Below, piece by piece: positions 49,618 through 59,519 of a DNA stretch of 60,650 bases. Both the position numbers and the translations under genes were made by a program. Source of the DNA: a virus; the IMG/VR virus record IMGVR_UViG_3300030114_000010, positions 1 through 60,650 of that record; one strand, 5' to 3'. The notes below the pieces were generated by a model, which saw nothing but the letters and a program-made list of their open reading frames with translations, was not told the DNA's origin and ran no database searches. Position 1 is the stretch's first letter. Each line of letters starts with the position of its first letter.

Positions 49618-51689
49618 TATTAGATGATATATTTAATAATGATGGAGCCATAAGTGACTTAAGAGATGGCTATAAAGAAAGACCGTCACAGATAGAGGCT
49701 GCTCATAGAATAAAGGATTGTTTGGACAATAATAAGATTGGAGTTATTGAGGGTGAAACAGGAATGGGTAAATCATATGCTTATCTGTTCCCTGTACTAT
49801 TAGATATAATTGAAAGTGGATTTACGCACAGAGCTGTCATTGCAACATCGGGAATATCACTCCAAGAGCAATTAAATACTAAGGACGTTCCTTTTGCGAT
49901 TGAAGTAATGAAATCTTTATATCCAAATATAACCGATGAGTTACAGTATACCTTATTAAAGGGTAGACAAAACTTTATATGTAATGAAAAGGTAGCAGAT
50001 TTAGGATTATACGAAACAACAAAAAATATGATTGATAGTTCATTTGAGAAGATTTATGATTTCGTAAATAATACAAAAACAGGAGATTTATCGGAACTTA
50101 ATTTCATTCCTGAACAAGACATATTAGAAAAAATATGCTGTACAAAGAAAGGTGAATGTACAGGGAAGAATTGTAAGTATCAACAAGAATGTTTCTATGG
50201 GAAACATAAGATAAAATTAAATTCATCAAAAATAATAATAACCAACTATCATATGTTATTTGCTGATAATAAAATAGGAGGAAAGATACTACCAGTTTAC
50301 GACATATTAGTATTTGATGAAGCTCATGAAGCAGCTAATATATTCAGGGATTTTGATGCACTAAAATTATCTTATAATACAGTGTCTATGCTTAGAAATA
50401 AGAGCAGTGAATTAAATCACATATGCGCAAATTATAAGGATTCATTAGATCCTGAAATGTTTAACTCTGTTCTCAAGGAATTTGAAATTGCATTTTTTGA
50501 TATAGAAGGAAAATTTACTGATTTAAGTTCTCCAACTATTATCAATAATAAAGATGAACTACCAAAATCTTTTTATGAACTAAAAACTCCGATGACAAAT
50601 ATAGATAACTGTATCGCTGACGCATTATCTAATTGCGAACAGAATCTAGCTGCATTCGGAGATAGCTATGATGATGAAGAAAGTAAGGAAGTAACGAAAG
50701 TATATCAAATTCTGCAAACCATGTCCGATTCATCATCTGACATATTATACTTTATTACATCTATAGAAAATATTCTAAAAGATGATAATAAAGTAATTTG
50801 GCTGGAAAAGATAAATGAAACAGTAAGCTTGAATTGTAAGAAAGTTGAGGTCGGAGGTTCATTAGCTGAAGCTTTCTTTGCTAGCGAAACTGTCACTTCT
50901 ATATTTACATCAGCTACAATGAGTGTCGGTGGTTCCTTTGAATATATAAAAGAACAACTTGGATTAAATCTATCAAAAAAAGATGTAGTTGAATTTATAG
51001 GTTCATCTCCATTTAATCTTGAAGAACAGCAATTATGGTATTTACCGGAAGGAGCCATAGAGGGAAATAAATTTGGATTTGATAAAACTATAGCTGGAAA
51101 TATTCACTCTATAGTAAAAGCTACTGGTGGTGGAGCATTGTGCCTATTTACATCTGTGAAAAATATGAGAAATACTTTCTATGAACTGCAATATCAATTG
51201 CCATATACAATATATGTTCAAGGAGATATGCCAAGAACTAAGCTTGTGGAAAAATTCAAGGAAGATAAAAACTCTGTATTATTTGGTACACGCTCATTCT
51301 TTACTGGTGTTGATGTTCCTGGAGATGCACTTAGATGTGTAATTATAGATAAGTTTCCATTCCCTCAACCAACAGATCCAATACAACAAAAACTAAAAGA
51401 TAGAGCTAATTCATTTTATAAGTATTCAATTCCCGATATGGTAATAACACTTAAGCAAGCCATAGGTAGAGGAGTAAGAAGTGTAACTGACAAATGTGTA
51501 ATTGTTATTTTAGATGGAAGAATGTCTACAGCTAAATATAAAGGAAGAATAAATTCTAGCTTTGGATATAAGAAAACAGGGACTAGGGATTTAGAGAAAG
51601 TAAAAGAATATTGCAAGGATTTTATTGAAGAATCTAAACCTCTTGAATATCCTGAAAACGGAGAGGGCGACGAGGATATGCCTTTTTAA
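49602..51689 (+). CDS. DinG/XPD-like DNA helicase
   Basis: 695 residues, ATG after GAGGAGGAAG. Walker A is GETGMGKSY (51-59), motif Ia IATSGISLQEQ (79-89), and motif II DEAH (239-242). An iron-sulfur domain between them has Cys 127, then C179/180, C186, C191 and C197 (GRQNFICNE ... CCTKKGECTGKNCKYQQEC). The second half shows VTSIFTSATMSVGG, LFTSVKNMR, GTRSFFTGVDVPGD and QAIGRGVRS, the XPD/DinG motifs III-VI. It would unwind 5'-3' at flaps, R-loops or forks. It is the last gene of the plus-strand block, followed by a two-way terminator. Confidence 0.9.
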   Translation: MSRKIILDDIFNNDGAISDLRDGYKERPSQIEAAHRIKDCLDNNKIGVIEGETGMGKSYAYLFPVLLDIIESGFTHRAVIATSGISLQEQLNTKDVPFAIEVMKSLYPNITDELQYTLLKGRQNFICNEKVADLGLYETTKNMIDSSFEKIYDFVNNTKTGDLSELNFIPEQDILEKICCTKKGECTGKNCKYQQECFYGKHKIKLNSSKIIITNYHMLFADNKIGGKILPVYDILVFDEAHEAANIFRDFDALKLSYNTVSMLRNKSSELNHICANYKDSLDPEMFNSVLKEFEIAFFDIEGKFTDLSSPTIINNKDELPKSFYELKTPMTNIDNCIADALSNCEQNLAAFGDSYDDEESKEVTKVYQILQTMSDSSSDILYFITSIENILKDDNKVIWLEKINETVSLNCKKVEVGGSLAEAFFASETVTSIFTSATMSVGGSFEYIKEQLGLNLSKKDVVEFIGSSPFNLEEQQLWYLPEGAIEGNKFGFDKTIAGNIHSIVKATGGGALCLFTSVKNMRNTFYELQYQLPYTIYVQGDMPRTKLVEKFKEDKNSVLFGTRSFFTGVDVPGDALRCVIIDKFPFPQPTDPIQQKLKDRANSFYKYSIPDMVITLKQAIGRGVRSVTDKCVIVILDGRMSTAKYKGRINSSFGYKKTGTRDLEKVKEYCKDFIEESKPLEYPENGEGDEDMPF

Positions 51690-51701
51690 TTAAAAATAAT
51701 C

Positions 51702-51740
51702 AAAAAAAGAAGAGTTGGCGAAAGCCAACTCTTTTTATTT
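51702..51740. terminator. Bidirectional terminator between convergent units
   Basis: AGAGTTGGC, loop GAAA, GCCAACTCT. Plus-strand reading is followed by TTTTATTTT; minus-strand reading is followed by TTC then seven T. It serves the helicase on one side and the 51826 gene on the other. Confidence 0.88.
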
Positions 51741-51818
51741 TAAACATAGTATTTACGCATTTCTCGGCCAAGAAATGTGGATTGTTAGGGCCCTAAAACA
51801 ACCTAACTATGTTTGAAA
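51738..51818. ncRNA. Three-way-junction RNA-like element of unknown class
   Basis: A closing stem 51738-51749 with 51807-51818 (12 bp, one G-T) encloses two hairpins: 51756-51764/51771-51779 (loop CGGCCA) and 51784-51789/51802-51807 (GTTAGG/CCTAAC, loop beginning GCCC). Loops contain GGCC and GCCC, which could pair with each other. The element lies in the convergent intergenic region; as minus RNA it would precede the terminator, as plus RNA follow it. It has a 7-bp acceptor-like stem but lacks a T-loop, so it is not called tRNA. Confidence 0.4.
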
Positions 51819-51825
51819 CCTATAA

Positions 51826-52245
51826 TTATTCTTTTACTAATTTTCCTAATACACCATGTTCTTTCACGAGTTCTTCATTACTAATTTCTTTAGCTCCCTC
51901 TATACTTATCTTTTCTGGGAACTTATTATAATCTTTCATGAGTTTCTTAGCTATACTGTTATCTCTTTTTTCTTTCAAGAAATTAAGTTTTTCAAGAAGA
52001 AAAATTTCTTGACCTTTAAGTATTGGTGTATTTGTTTTTGCCATTAATACCATTTGAGCAATCCCAGAACCACCATCATCTTTGCCTGCTTCATCTGCAT
52101 GACTAGATGCAAATTTTTCATAGAATTCTGCTTCGAGTTGAGTTGCAATTAATTCATCCCTAACTCTGTTTATATTTGCGTTTATTATCTTTTCTCTTGA
52201 TGTTAGTTTAGGTGCTACATTTTTATTTTTTGTCAAAGTTATCAC
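51826..52245 (-). CDS. Hypothetical protein downstream of the RNA polymerase gene
   Basis: 139 residues; ATG about nine bases after GGGAG. Almost all helical: REKIINANINRVRDELIATQ, then a Gly/Asp-rich loop (DEAGKDDGGSGIAQM) and LLEKLNFLKEKRDNS. The C-terminus is acidic. It is separated from the polymerase gene by a terminator, so it may be expressed from its own promoter (a TATATTGTTTATAG stretch lies upstream). No family recognised. Confidence 0.55.
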   Translation of the reverse strand: MITLTKNKNVAPKLTSREKIINANINRVRDELIATQLEAEFYEKFASSHADEAGKDDGGSGIAQMVLMAKTNTPILKGQEIFLLEKLNFLKEKRDNSIAKKLMKDYNKFPEKISIEGAKEISNEELVKEHGVLGKLVKE

Positions 52246-52282
52246 TCCCTAAATTTTTATTTCTATAAACAATATAACAAAT

Positions 52283-52316
52283 AAAAACAAGTTGGTCAAT
52301 GACCAACTTGTTTTTT
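52283..52316. terminator. Terminator after the RNA polymerase gene
   Basis: AAAAACAAGTTGGTCA, one-base centre, TGACCAACTTGTTTTTT. The minus reading ends in TTTTTATTTG and the plus reading in TTTTTT, so it can work in both directions. It lies seven bases from the polymerase stop codon. Confidence 0.88.
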
Positions 52317-52322
52317 GTGAAT

Positions 52323-55300
52323 CTATTTTAGGTATTTATTTACATCTATTTTGTTATTAAAGAAGTTAGACATTTTATTTGTATATTTATCTTTAAATTC
52401 ATCTTTTAGTTCTGCACCTGCCCCGATGTTCAACATCTTACCAGCCATAAGTCTTGCTCTTGGGTCTTGTAGATTATCTACTGCTCCCATTTCAGCACCA
52501 GAAGCTAATGTTCCCATAAGACCTCCGGAATTTCTACTTCCCATATCACCAAACCAATTTCCAGTAACACTTGCTGGCATTTTACCTTGAAGTAAAACTT
52601 GATATTCTATTGGTTTATATAATACTTTCACTTTTTCAGTATATTTAGAAAGTAAGGCTACATTCTCTGATGTTATTATTGAACCTTTTTTAGCGACCAA
52701 TTTGCCTCCAATAATAATGTCAGTGGCTAATGTTCTTCCAAGTAATTGAGTTGCATCTACGGGAGAAATATCTACTGTTTTTGTTCCAGTACAATTTTCC
52801 TTATTCCATCTATCATAAAGATTTACATCACCTTTTTGTCCTTTCATGAATGATGAATCTCCTGAATCTGTAATTTGTGCAGTACCTGTTAATTTAGATA
52901 CTATAGTTTCTGCATGTCTTCTATCCATATAAGCATTGGAAGCCTTGATAGCATATTGCATAGAGTTTGCTAAATAGTCCCTTGTGTAATTTACTGCTTC
53001 ATGTTGACCATTAGCTTCTGCTCTCAATTTAAATAATTTGCTAGGATCAGCATTAGTAAGTACTAACGTTGTTTTGTTATTATCCATTGTAGCAACGATA
53101 TCGCTGGAATCACCGACAGTTAAGAAATCTCCTTTCTCTACTACATCTCCACGTTTAACCTTTAATGCTGGAGGTGTTTGACCTAACACTTTTTTGATGA
53201 CGTGTTTTCTTTTTCCGATCATTATAGTTATTTCATTTGGAGTTTCAGTTACACTATCTACTGTTCCGCTTTGTTCTGCTAATACAGCTTTATTTGAAGG
53301 CTTACTGCTAAGGTCTAGTATATTGTTAACTCTAGGTAATCCAAGAGTAGCAGCTGAATTTGCACCACCAGTATGGAAAGTATTCATTGTCATTTGAGTA
53401 ACAGGTTCTCCTATAGCTTGAGAAGCTATAACTCCAACAGCAGTTCCTATCTTGACTGGTTGTATTGTTCCTGCCATCGCACCGTAGCAATGTTGGCATT
53501 TTCCATGTGGAGTTTTACATCTAAGTGGAGAACGTACTGGAACATATTCAATAGTATCATCTTTGAATATTGCGTTATACATTTCACCAGTAATTATTTG
53601 GTTTCTTTTACAGATAACTCTTCCGGTTGAATCTTTTATGTCTTGACCTGCATATCTACCTTTGATTGTTTTATCATTCTTTGAAAGATTGATAAATTCC
53701 TTTGTTCCACAATCTTTTTCTGTTACAACTAAGTCTTGAGTTGTTGACCAGACATCTCTAGTTAATGCTCCTGGTGCTTCTGTTGAAACTGATCTGTCAT
53801 ACATACCTTTTCTTGAATCTCTGCCTAGTGTGTAATAATCTTGAGGACTTAATCCATCAAAATGGGAATTTCTTATAGGGCTTAATGTTTTTAAACTAAC
53901 GTCCATACCAACACCGATAGTTGAGAACATTTTTCTGATTTGTTGAGCATTAGCTCTAGCCCCAGAACTCATCATTACTTGTAATGGATTATCACTAGGA
54001 AGTAAACCACCTTTCAATTTACCTTCTATTTCATTTTCAACTTTTTTCCAAGATTCAGGATCTGTACTATCTCCTTTTGCAGTAATTTTATTAATCTCAG
54101 ATGTTACATTCTTATCGAAAGTAAAGTCTTTAACTCCAAGAGATAATCCTGTTCTTGTTGAAGCTTTAAATCCTAAGTCTTTAACTGCATCAAATAAATT
54201 AGCTATTTCAACTTTTGACATTAATTTGAATCCTGTCAATTCTGATTCCTCATAAGTTTTTATAAGCATTTTCATTACTTCATCCTTAGTCCAAACTTTT
54301 CTGAAATCTCTGTACTTCTTTATTCTTTCAGGAATTACCCAGTTAAATAAAGCTTGACCTGCAGTTGTTTCTTGCATACATATTGGAACTCTAACCTTAC
54401 TATCATGGTTTACTCTGCCCATTAGATAATCTTTTCTAAGGTCTTTTTCATTAGCATAAGATTTCACTGTACCCTTTGGCTTATCCCAATGATTAGTTAA
54501 TTGATATATTCCAAGAGCCATTTCATGTCTTATTTCTATAACCATTTTACCATCAGTAGGGTTAATTAAATTGTGTGATGGCATAGCAAGTCTTCTAGCT
54601 TCTTCTTTAGCTTTTTCTGTTACAGGAACATGAGCTGCCATTGTATCTCCATCGAAGTCAGCATTGTATCCAGTAACTACAAGTGGATTAAGTTGTAAAC
54701 TTCTTACTACACCGCCATCTTCGTATTCTTTAATGACAGGCTTCATAGCTTGAATACTGTATTTATGAAGTGATGGCTGTCTATTTAAGAATAAAAGTCT
54801 ATCACTTGCAATCTCTTGTATTATTTTCTTTACTTCTTGGTCAGGTTTATTTACTCTGCTTTCAGCTTCAATATCATTTTTGCATATACCCTTATCAACT
54901 AATCCTTTGATGATGAATGGCTTGTAGAGTTGTTTTGCCATATCTAAAGGAACTCCAACTTCGTCTAATCTTAGATTAGGGTCAACAGTTATAACTGATC
55001 TTCCAGAGAAATCAACTCTCTTTGCAAGCATTTCTTTTCTAACTAATCCAGCTTTAGAACTTAATGTATCTTTCATTGATGTTATTGTTTTGTCTCCATC
55101 TTTAGCATCGATGTGGCCTTGAAGCATCTTTAATGAATCGTACATAACTTTACTTCTTTGAGCTAAATCTTTTGGCGCTAATCCAGTACCATCAACATTT
55201 CCGTTGTTATCTAATACAGCCTCTCTCTCGGCTACCTGTTTAGCCGATAAAACTTTAGAGTATAATTTATTCAAGTCATTAATCAATACACTTCTATCCT

Positions 55301-58300
55301 CTTGTTTAGGAATTATAGGTCTTAAATAAGAAGGAGTAACAGGTAAATATTTAACCATTAAATCTTGTGGCTTTAAGTTATTGTGCTTTAACATCTCAAA
55401 AGCCTTAACTTTTTTGTAAGCTTTATTTATGTCGTCACCATTTTTTGCAACATCTAAATCTATTCTAGCTTTATCTAATGATTTATCTACATCAATATTT
55501 TTCAAAATATATTCTAATGCAGCACCACCTGTCTTATAAGGAATATTAACACCTTGTTCTTTTAGTTTATCTAATACATCTATAGGAACTAATTGACCTG
55601 TCTTGAATCCATGTTCTTCCATATTAGCTTTGAATTGTTCCTTATACATCTTAACAAGTTCTGGATTCTCAATTCTAGATAATGATGATTCCATTTCAGA
55701 AACATCAGTAATAATAGCCTTAGGTCCTTTTTCTCCTGTCACTGTAGCTGGTGCAGCTAATTGTTTTAGCTCATCTCTCTTTAATCCAGTTATATGCTCA
55801 TAAATATTATTAGAAGCATTTTCCATAAATAAAGGATTTGGTACAGGAATAGGAAGTTTTATATAACCCCACTTATCTCTATCTTCATCTGTTCCTTCAC
55901 CGAAAATTTCAGAATCCATAAGTCCACCTTTTTGATCTGGTGCAGACTTTTTACTACTATCAGTTTTTGTATCCTTATCTCCGTATAACTTTCTAGCATC
56001 TAGTATTTTAGATTCGAATACTTCTTTATCCTTACCTATAGTTTTTATGAATTCTTCTTGATTTATAGGAGCTAAACCTAAACTATTAAATGGTTTATCA
56101 AGTGATGTTTGCACTCCATTGTACATAGGTTTAACATGAAGTCCTAATGTCTTTAATGAATCAATATAAACTTTTAGAGTTTCAGGAGTTGCTGATTTAG
56201 ATAATTCAGCAGCATCAAGATTACCTGTTGATATAGCTTTAAATATTGCAGCCTTGCCCTTAGAATCGCCACCACCATCAGCTTTGATAGTTTGGTTCTC
56301 TAATAGATTCCATGCTGCTCCATGACCTTGTAATGCTCTCATTTCCATTTCGCCCAATCTTTGAGGATTGAACTTTTCACCTTGAGCTGTTCCAGTTTCT
56401 TTTTTAGGCATATGAGTTTTAGATGTCAAAGAAGTTTCTCTGTTACTTCTCGATTGAATTTTATCATCAACCTTATGCTTAAGTTTCATGATGTAACAAT
56501 TACCAACTGTTACTGGATTTTCGATAGGAACATCAATAATATTTCCATCATCGTCTTCTTCCTTTAATGTAACTTTCATTTTTCCATCAGGGAATCCGAT
56601 TTGTTTCAATCCTTCAAGAACTCTATCCTTTTCACGATGGTTAAAGTTATCAACAACAAATGTCTTACCAGTCTTTTCGGCAATAAGTCCTGCTGCTGCT
56701 TCAAGTAATTGTCCTGGGTTCTTTCTTGAAGGTACTGCAAGAGGTGACATCATTAAATCTAATGGCTTTCCATCTTCTGCTACAGGCATTAGATTGTCAG
56801 CTAACACTCTTGTTATTGTTCCTTTATTACCATGTCTACCTGCAATCTTATCTCCTTTTTTCAAAGCCTTTTTATTAACTATACTGAATATTACCTTTTG
56901 TTTATTAACAGCATCAGGACTATTAACAACGGTAATTCTTTCTATTTTACCAGCTACATATGAACCATGAGGTACATTCATTTCACTATATTTGTATTTA
57001 ATTTTTCCACTACCTAATGAAATTAAATCAATGATATCATCTGATTCTTTTGTTATTTCTTTTAGATATCCAACCAATACAGAGCCAGCTTTGATTTCTG
57101 TGCCGACTTTTATAATACCATCATTATCAAATAATGAAAGATTTGAATTTGTAGTTTCTTTCATTAATTCGCTTTTAATGTTACTTCCTTTTCCTCCTAA
57201 TGCATTTTGAGGAATCATTATTTCTACTTCATTAAATTCATCAGAAGTCATTCTATTTGCAAAACTTTGAGATACAATAACACCATCTTCATAGTTATAT
57301 CCTTTGTAAGGAACATACCCTATTCTAGTATTTAATCCCAATGCTAATTTTCCATCTTTTGTGTGCCAACCCTCAGCAATTATTTGCCCTTGATTTACTT
57401 TATCTCCTACTTTAACTTTCAGCTCATTATTAATATAACTTTGATTTAAAGGATAATAATGATAGTAAGCATGAGGATACTCTTTCCCATCTTCTCCGAT
57501 AACTATGATAGATGAGTTTGTTATAGTTTGAACTGTACCATTAACTGCTGCTCTAATTGGTTTACCTTGTTCTTCTCCAACCTTTTGATCGAAAGTTTCA
57601 CCAGTATGCTTGTCAGCTAATGTTGTAACAAGTGCAGCTTGTCTATTAACTAAAGGTATTGCTTGTTTCTGCATGGCAGCACCCATAAGAGTTCTTGAAC
57701 CATCATTATGAGCAACAAAGGGAATCATATTAGCTGATGTACCTAAGATAGATTGAGGTGATGCATCCACATAATTAATTTTAGAGATTGGATACATTCC
57801 GTTCTTATTCATGTATCTAGCAGGAACTACATCTTCTGTAAATACATACTTATTACCATCTTTATTTACATATCTTGAATCATTGAAAGCTATGATATTT
57901 TCCTCTTCCTCATTAGGAGATAATCTTAGTTTATTGGCATCACTTATGATAGCCTCACCATTTAACACTCTTAGGAATTCAGATTTTATTGTATGATTTT
58001 CTATCCTAGCTCCAACAGTTAAATGTTGAGTAAAACCTATCTTTCCACTTTCAGGAGTTTCAACTGGGTCTATTTTATTTATTCCACTTTGAGTTAAATT
58101 TCTAGCATCAGTTTCATTTCTCATGGAATTCTTACTCATTCCGTCTGGTCCACCTTGAGTAATTTCTCTTTGTTTAGCCTCCATAAATAAAGGATTTATT
58201 TCTTCTGAAGCTAAGCAAAGTTCACTATTCATAAGACCATTTCTACCATTTAAATCATTGTGAATAGTATTTTGCATACCAGTAAGTAAAGGTGCACCTT

Positions 58301-59300
58301 TCTTTGTTGAATCATAAGAAGTCATCTTAGTTTTTACTGACTCTAAAAATTTATCTATACCATTAACTATTGATTCAAAAATTAAATCATTGTCACTGTA
58401 TATTTCTTTATATTTTATTAAGTCTTTTGTATCTTCCTCAACAAGTCCTGTAGAAACTGATACAGTCTTTTTTACAGCTTTAGAAATAAGTTCTTTATTT
58501 AGATAAAGATTATTTGTAGTCTTACCTAGTGTTGAACTTATAGCTGAACCATCTCCAAATGTAGCATGTTGAGCAAAGAAAGCTAATATATTTTCTCTCT
58601 TCTTAGCATCACTTAGATTTTCTCCACTGACTGCTCTAGGGAAGAATATTTTATATAATGTATCTAATGATTTTTCATTTCTTTTCTTTTGATTTATAGT
58701 CATTATTGCATCAGAAGCATCGCTATCGCCGAATGACTTTTTAATTTCTGCATCAGTAAAACCTAATAGTGTCATTAAATTTACAACATTAAATTTAATT
58801 GCTGCACCATAAGATTTTATTTCTGTATTGAATACCTTTGTTTCGGGATCTAATATCATTGTCATTGCTGGCATGAATGCTCCAGCTACCTTATTTCTTT
58901 CAAATCTAAGCTGAGTCTTGATATTCCCATTACTAGATTTATTAGTATAACATCCAGGTTTCATTCTCATTTGAGATATTATATTTTTTTCAATTCCATT
59001 AACAAGATAGGTACCTCTTTCTGTTGCTACAGGAAAAGTTACCAATTTTGCATAATGTCCATTATGAACCGATGTACCTGCTCCATTAGTAATTTTAATT
59101 GTACCAGAAACAAACCCCTCAGTATTCCCACTTCCTGAGTATTTCATGTTAAGTTGATTATCGATATTATAATTTGATTCAGGAATATTAACTTTTAAAT
59201 TATCAATGTTAAGTTGTAATCCATGCTCACCTTTTAGGGGTAAACTTCCATTAATATATTTAACTATTCGATTCGCTAATTCTGTTGATTTATCAATCAT
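52323..59300 (-). CDS. Single-chain beta-beta' fused DNA-dependent RNA polymerase
   Basis: 2325 residues from the ATG at 59300 (AAGGAG eight bases upstream; a GTG nine bases earlier overlaps the RBS). Beta part, about 1-1060: GTYLVNGIEKNIISQMRMKP, the rif region NPLFMEAKQREITQGGPDG, VETPESGKIGF, active-site GDKIAGRHGNKG near 815-826, VPSRKNPGQLLE, and the C-terminal RLGEMEMRALQGHGAAWNL. Linker about 1060-1120. Beta' part: LAKRVDFSGRSVITVDPNL, the Mg-binding NADFDGD at about 1546-1552, trigger loop region SGARANAQQIRKMF, and the Cys of TEKDCGT with RCKTPHGKCQHC forming the second zinc site. ASQAIGEPVTQMTMNTFHTGG follows. The N-terminal beta' zinc domain and large lineage inserts are missing. 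It is encoded between portal and replication genes. Confidence 0.97.
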   Translation of the reverse strand: MIDKSTELANRIVKYINGSLPLKGEHGLQLNIDNLKVNIPESNYNIDNQLNMKYSGSGNTEGFVSGTIKITNGAGTSVHNGHYAKLVTFPVATERGTYLVNGIEKNIISQMRMKPGCYTNKSSNGNIKTQLRFERNKVAGAFMPAMTMILDPETKVFNTEIKSYGAAIKFNVVNLMTLLGFTDAEIKKSFGDSDASDAIMTINQKKRNEKSLDTLYKIFFPRAVSGENLSDAKKRENILAFFAQHATFGDGSAISSTLGKTTNNLYLNKELISKAVKKTVSVSTGLVEEDTKDLIKYKEIYSDNDLIFESIVNGIDKFLESVKTKMTSYDSTKKGAPLLTGMQNTIHNDLNGRNGLMNSELCLASEEINPLFMEAKQREITQGGPDGMSKNSMRNETDARNLTQSGINKIDPVETPESGKIGFTQHLTVGARIENHTIKSEFLRVLNGEAIISDANKLRLSPNEEEENIIAFNDSRYVNKDGNKYVFTEDVVPARYMNKNGMYPISKINYVDASPQSILGTSANMIPFVAHNDGSRTLMGAAMQKQAIPLVNRQAALVTTLADKHTGETFDQKVGEEQGKPIRAAVNGTVQTITNSSIIVIGEDGKEYPHAYYHYYPLNQSYINNELKVKVGDKVNQGQIIAEGWHTKDGKLALGLNTRIGYVPYKGYNYEDGVIVSQSFANRMTSDEFNEVEIMIPQNALGGKGSNIKSELMKETTNSNLSLFDNDGIIKVGTEIKAGSVLVGYLKEITKESDDIIDLISLGSGKIKYKYSEMNVPHGSYVAGKIERITVVNSPDAVNKQKVIFSIVNKKALKKGDKIAGRHGNKGTITRVLADNLMPVAEDGKPLDLMMSPLAVPSRKNPGQLLEAAAGLIAEKTGKTFVVDNFNHREKDRVLEGLKQIGFPDGKMKVTLKEEDDDGNIIDVPIENPVTVGNCYIMKLKHKVDDKIQSRSNRETSLTSKTHMPKKETGTAQGEKFNPQRLGEMEMRALQGHGAAWNLLENQTIKADGGGDSKGKAAIFKAISTGNLDAAELSKSATPETLKVYIDSLKTLGLHVKPMYNGVQTSLDKPFNSLGLAPINQEEFIKTIGKDKEVFESKILDARKLYGDKDTKTDSSKKSAPDQKGGLMDSEIFGEGTDEDRDKWGYIKLPIPVPNPLFMENASNNIYEHITGLKRDELKQLAAPATVTGEKGPKAIITDVSEMESSLSRIENPELVKMYKEQFKANMEEHGFKTGQLVPIDVLDKLKEQGVNIPYKTGGAALEYILKNIDVDKSLDKARIDLDVAKNGDDINKAYKKVKAFEMLKHNNLKPQDLMVKYLPVTPSYLRPIIPKQEDRSVLINDLNKLYSKVLSAKQVAEREAVLDNNGNVDGTGLAPKDLAQRSKVMYDSLKMLQGHIDAKDGDKTITSMKDTLSSKAGLVRKEMLAKRVDFSGRSVITVDPNLRLDEVGVPLDMAKQLYKPFIIKGLVDKGICKNDIEAESRVNKPDQEVKKIIQEIASDRLLFLNRQPSLHKYSIQAMKPVIKEYEDGGVVRSLQLNPLVVTGYNADFDGDTMAAHVPVTEKAKEEARRLAMPSHNLINPTDGKMVIEIRHEMALGIYQLTNHWDKPKGTVKSYANEKDLRKDYLMGRVNHDSKVRVPICMQETTAGQALFNWVIPERIKKYRDFRKVWTKDEVMKMLIKTYEESELTGFKLMSKVEIANLFDAVKDLGFKASTRTGLSLGVKDFTFDKNVTSEINKITAKGDSTDPESWKKVENEIEGKLKGGLLPSDNPLQVMMSSGARANAQQIRKMFSTIGVGMDVSLKTLSPIRNSHFDGLSPQDYYTLGRDSRKGMYDRSVSTEAPGALTRDVWSTTQDLVVTEKDCGTKEFINLSKNDKTIKGRYAGQDIKDSTGRVICKRNQIITGEMYNAIFKDDTIEYVPVRSPLRCKTPHGKCQHCYGAMAGTIQPVKIGTAVGVIASQAIGEPVTQMTMNTFHTGGANSAATLGLPRVNNILDLSSKPSNKAVLAEQSGTVDSVTETPNEITIMIGKRKHVIKKVLGQTPPALKVKRGDVVEKGDFLTVGDSSDIVATMDNNKTTLVLTNADPSKLFKLRAEANGQHEAVNYTRDYLANSMQYAIKASNAYMDRRHAETIVSKLTGTAQITDSGDSSFMKGQKGDVNLYDRWNKENCTGTKTVDISPVDATQLLGRTLATDIIIGGKLVAKKGSIITSENVALLSKYTEKVKVLYKPIEYQVLLQGKMPASVTGNWFGDMGSRNSGGLMGTLASGAEMGAVDNLQDPRARLMAGKMLNIGAGAELKDEFKDKYTNKMSNFFNNKIDVNKYLK

Positions 59301-59312
59301 TCTATTCACTCC

Positions 59313-59477
59313 TTATTCATAACGTTCAATTTCAAGAAGATATAAGATCGTTCCTTCCTTTGGACAAGGGGAAATTACCTTATTGGTAATGTCTACCATA
59401 TCATCATTTAATAATTCATTCAGAAGTCTTTCTTCTGCAGGAAGAGTATATACTTTCACCTCTTTTTTCTTCTTCAT
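59313..59477 (-). CDS. 54-residue protein coupled to the RNA polymerase gene
   Basis: MKKKKEVKVYTLPAEERL ... NDDMVDITNKVI ... ILYLLEIERYE. The ATG at 59477 follows GGGGTG; the stop is 12 bases before the polymerase ATG and overlaps its RBS, so translation is coupled. It could be a small polymerase-associated factor (omega- or delta-like in place, not in sequence) or a head protein. No family recognised. Confidence 0.6.
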   Translation of the reverse strand: MKKKKEVKVYTLPAEERLLNELLNDDMVDITNKVISPCPKEGTILYLLEIERYE

Positions 59478-59519
59478 TTTACCACACCCCAATCCATTTT
59501 TCTATTTAACCCTACACTA

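Noticed and set aside
51742-51815. tRNA-like gene (7-bp acceptor-type stem AAACATA/TATGTTT)
   Set aside because: No TTC-type T-loop, no D-arm and no plausible anticodon arm on either strand; kept only as a structured RNA candidate.
51738-51818. Purine riboswitch
   Set aside because: The three-way junction shape is similar, but the conserved junction bases (TATA-type J1/2 and TTTCTACC-type J2/3) are missing and no downstream gene is placed for control.
52323-59300. YonO-type or phage T7-type single-subunit polymerase
   Set aside because: The full beta and beta' motif sets are present in order, which fits a bacterial-type fused core and not a reduced two-barrel or T7-like enzyme.
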